Under the pieces are notes generated by a model, which was given only the letters and a program-made list of their open reading frames with translations, searched no databases and had not been told where the DNA came from. This document shows positions 62,862 to 64,000 of a stretch of 64,000 nt of DNA, one piece after another. How positions within the stretch are numbered: position 1 is the first letter of the stretch; the number at the start of each line of letters is the position of its first letter. The DNA is from Planctomycetaceae bacterium (GTDB taxonomy: Bacteria; Planctomycetota; Planctomycetia; Planctomycetales; Planctomycetaceae): positions 1 through 64,000 of the forward strand of contig JAEUII010000324.1 of NCBI GenBank assembly GCA_016795145.1, given 5' to 3'. Made by a program: the position numbers and the translations under genes.

Positions 62862-64000
62862 TCAGTCTCGAATCAGCAGGGAGCGAAGATGTTCTGACTG
62901 GAGTACGTCTTCGAATTCGATGGGCCTCCCGTCAATGGTCACGGTGGAATGCACAAGGCGAACTCCGTGGCTGTAATCGACGTAGGTGGCGAAGTGCCTG
63001 GTGTACAACGGCTGGATGGGTTGGCCGTGTGGTAAGTGCCAGCCGTAGATGGCGACGTGCTGCAGATCTTTCAGCTGGGATGTTTGTACGACGTCCTTTT
63101 TGTGACCGGCGATCAGGGTTGAATGATCAAGTTGTTTCAGAGCTTCTTCGATCAACTCATGATGTGTCAGGAATGTCGAAGGAAGTTCACGATCCTGCGT
63201 CATCGGAGCCGGTGTCAGCCTGGCGTTGGCGGCGTCGAAGACGATGTCGGACAGAAGAGTCGTCATGAGTGTGCAATGAGTTTCGCCCGCAATCCTGGCT
63301 GCGGTTTGCGGTTGCATGGGGATACGAAATGAGTCGCTGTCGGATCCCAGACTCAGAACATCTCGCCCGACACGAACTTACACATCATGATCTGTGCCAG
63401 CTGTGTCAGTCGCTCGATAGCGAATCAGTGCGAGTTCCCTGGAAGCTTGTGGCATGTTGCCGGACAGAAGTTCGCTGGCGATGCAGTCTTCACGATCCCT
63501 GCCGACCAGTCGTTCCAGCTCCCCGGCAAGTTCTCGTCCGCCACGCATGGATTCAAGACGCGGCGGAAGTGAAAGCTCCAGTTTCGGTGCATCGACAACG
63601 AGTTCCGCGTTCCACCGAGACGGAGCACGCAACGGAGCACCTGGAATGTACGGCTGATACACTGGCCCATCACCGAGTTTTCCCCACGAATTTTCCTGTG
63701 GGGTTCCGAATGTCATTCCGGCGATGAGTCCGTTCATGTCTCCCACGAGTGCCGTGTGCAGTATCTTGTTGTCCGGATTGGGATGTCGAAGCAGAACGAT
63801 TTGACGTCCTTCATCCTGTGTTCTCAGGAAAGGCCCCGTGACGTCATCCTTCAACATTCGTGTTTGAGCAAACCCGTTCCGCATTCGCTCCGTCGCACGC
63901 CATGTTCCACCATCAGGTCCGACCACCTTTCGTCCATTCAGCGTGATTTCACGATCGTCATAGGCAATGCTGACAAGTCGAAGTTCAGAATCCTGTCGGA
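62862..64000 (-). pseudogene. Conserved protein gene with in-frame TAA, 5' end off the right edge
   Basis: The minus-strand frame runs from the right edge to a TAA at 63378-63380, then continues in the same frame to a TGA at 62862. The C-terminal part (PMQPQTAARIAG, TFLTHHELIEEALKQL, LIAGHKKDVV, VAIYGWHLPHGQPIQPLY, YVDYSHGVRLV) and the upstream part (SGNMPQASRELALIRY before the stop; VLSLGSDSDSFRIPM after it) match, in order, one conserved family I know from other bacteria. The TAA falls inside a continuous block (DHDV-stop-VRVGRD). Most likely it is a nonsense mutation, for which AAA to TAA would suffice, or a sequencing error. A restart at ATG 63317 would give a 151-residue protein. Function unknown. 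Confidence 0.75.

Noticed and set aside
1-64000. tRNA, rRNA, riboswitch
   Set aside because: I looked for TPsiC-type GGTTCGAATCC segments and conserved riboswitch cores and saw none. A covariance-model search would be decisive.

Overview
The window is chromosomal DNA of a planctomycete (phylum Planctomycetota, most likely order Planctomycetales). The evidence is the gene content: three large proteins built from the planctomycete modules PSCyt1/DUF1549 (PSCyt2)/DUF1553 (PSD1), a DUF1501 protein, a DUF1559 protein, two proteins with the LEPR-XLL-type N-terminal motif of planctomycete surface proteins, Tat-exported Gfo/Idh/MocA and hydroxypyruvate-isomerase-like proteins, and a PQQ-like propeller protein. 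Coding density is moderate, genes are mostly single or in short runs, and many have good Shine-Dalgarno sites that let the start be chosen.

Layout. 1-6.5 kb: a partial nucleotidyltransferase-like gene, a YdcF/DUF218 membrane protein, and a DapA-family enzyme behind a 1283-aa membrane protein. 6.8-9.1 kb: LEPR-XLL surface protein with autotransporter-type strand repeats and two PKD-like modules. 9.2-19.4 kb, minus strand: PSCyt1-WD40-coiled-coil protein, BIG2-DUF1549-DUF1553 protein, double-PPC protein, DUF1501 protein and a small Ala/Pro-rich lipoprotein. 20-24 kb: SHOCT/DUF4870 protein and an ExbB-ExbD-TolR-like operon. 24.5-31.7 kb: second LEPR-XLL-type protein, a sigma-70-like factor overlapping a tiny ZAS-type anti-sigma protein, and a 1370-aa propeller/cytochrome/DUF1549/DUF1553 protein. 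31.8-34.5 kb: rnc, an SMP-30-like protein and larB, overlapping one another. 34.5-45.6 kb: parvulin lipoprotein, GT39-like transferase, DUF1559 fusion, dnaE, a 2H phosphoesterase and a FixJ-type regulator. 46-57.3 kb: CehA/McbA-type PHP protein, PQQ-like protein, PxpB, sugar-isomerase-like and oxidoreductase proteins, small lipoprotein, nitrilase-superfamily amidase, and a Ser/Thr kinase with a degenerate receiver domain. 57.4-60.6 kb: a third PSCyt1-DUF1549-DUF1553 protein.

The most unusual stretch is 60.8-62.85 kb. A 250-bp-period array of hairpin REP units surrounds a REP-associated Y1 (HUH) transposase gene (RAYT). All hairpins belong to one family: a CTAG tetranucleotide lies 27-28 bp from the loop centre, the loop is CAAG-type, and paired bases of the stems differ between units. 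The transposase reading frame ends exactly where the catalytic tyrosine of Y1 enzymes is expected, and its TAG stop occupies the CTAG position of the first downstream REP. The array abuts a conserved gene that carries an in-frame TAA and runs off the right edge.

A second, unrelated REP-like dispersed repeat (about 90-150 bp) occurs at 21.0 kb and, inverted, at 35.9-36.1 kb. No tRNA, rRNA, CRISPR array or prophage was seen.
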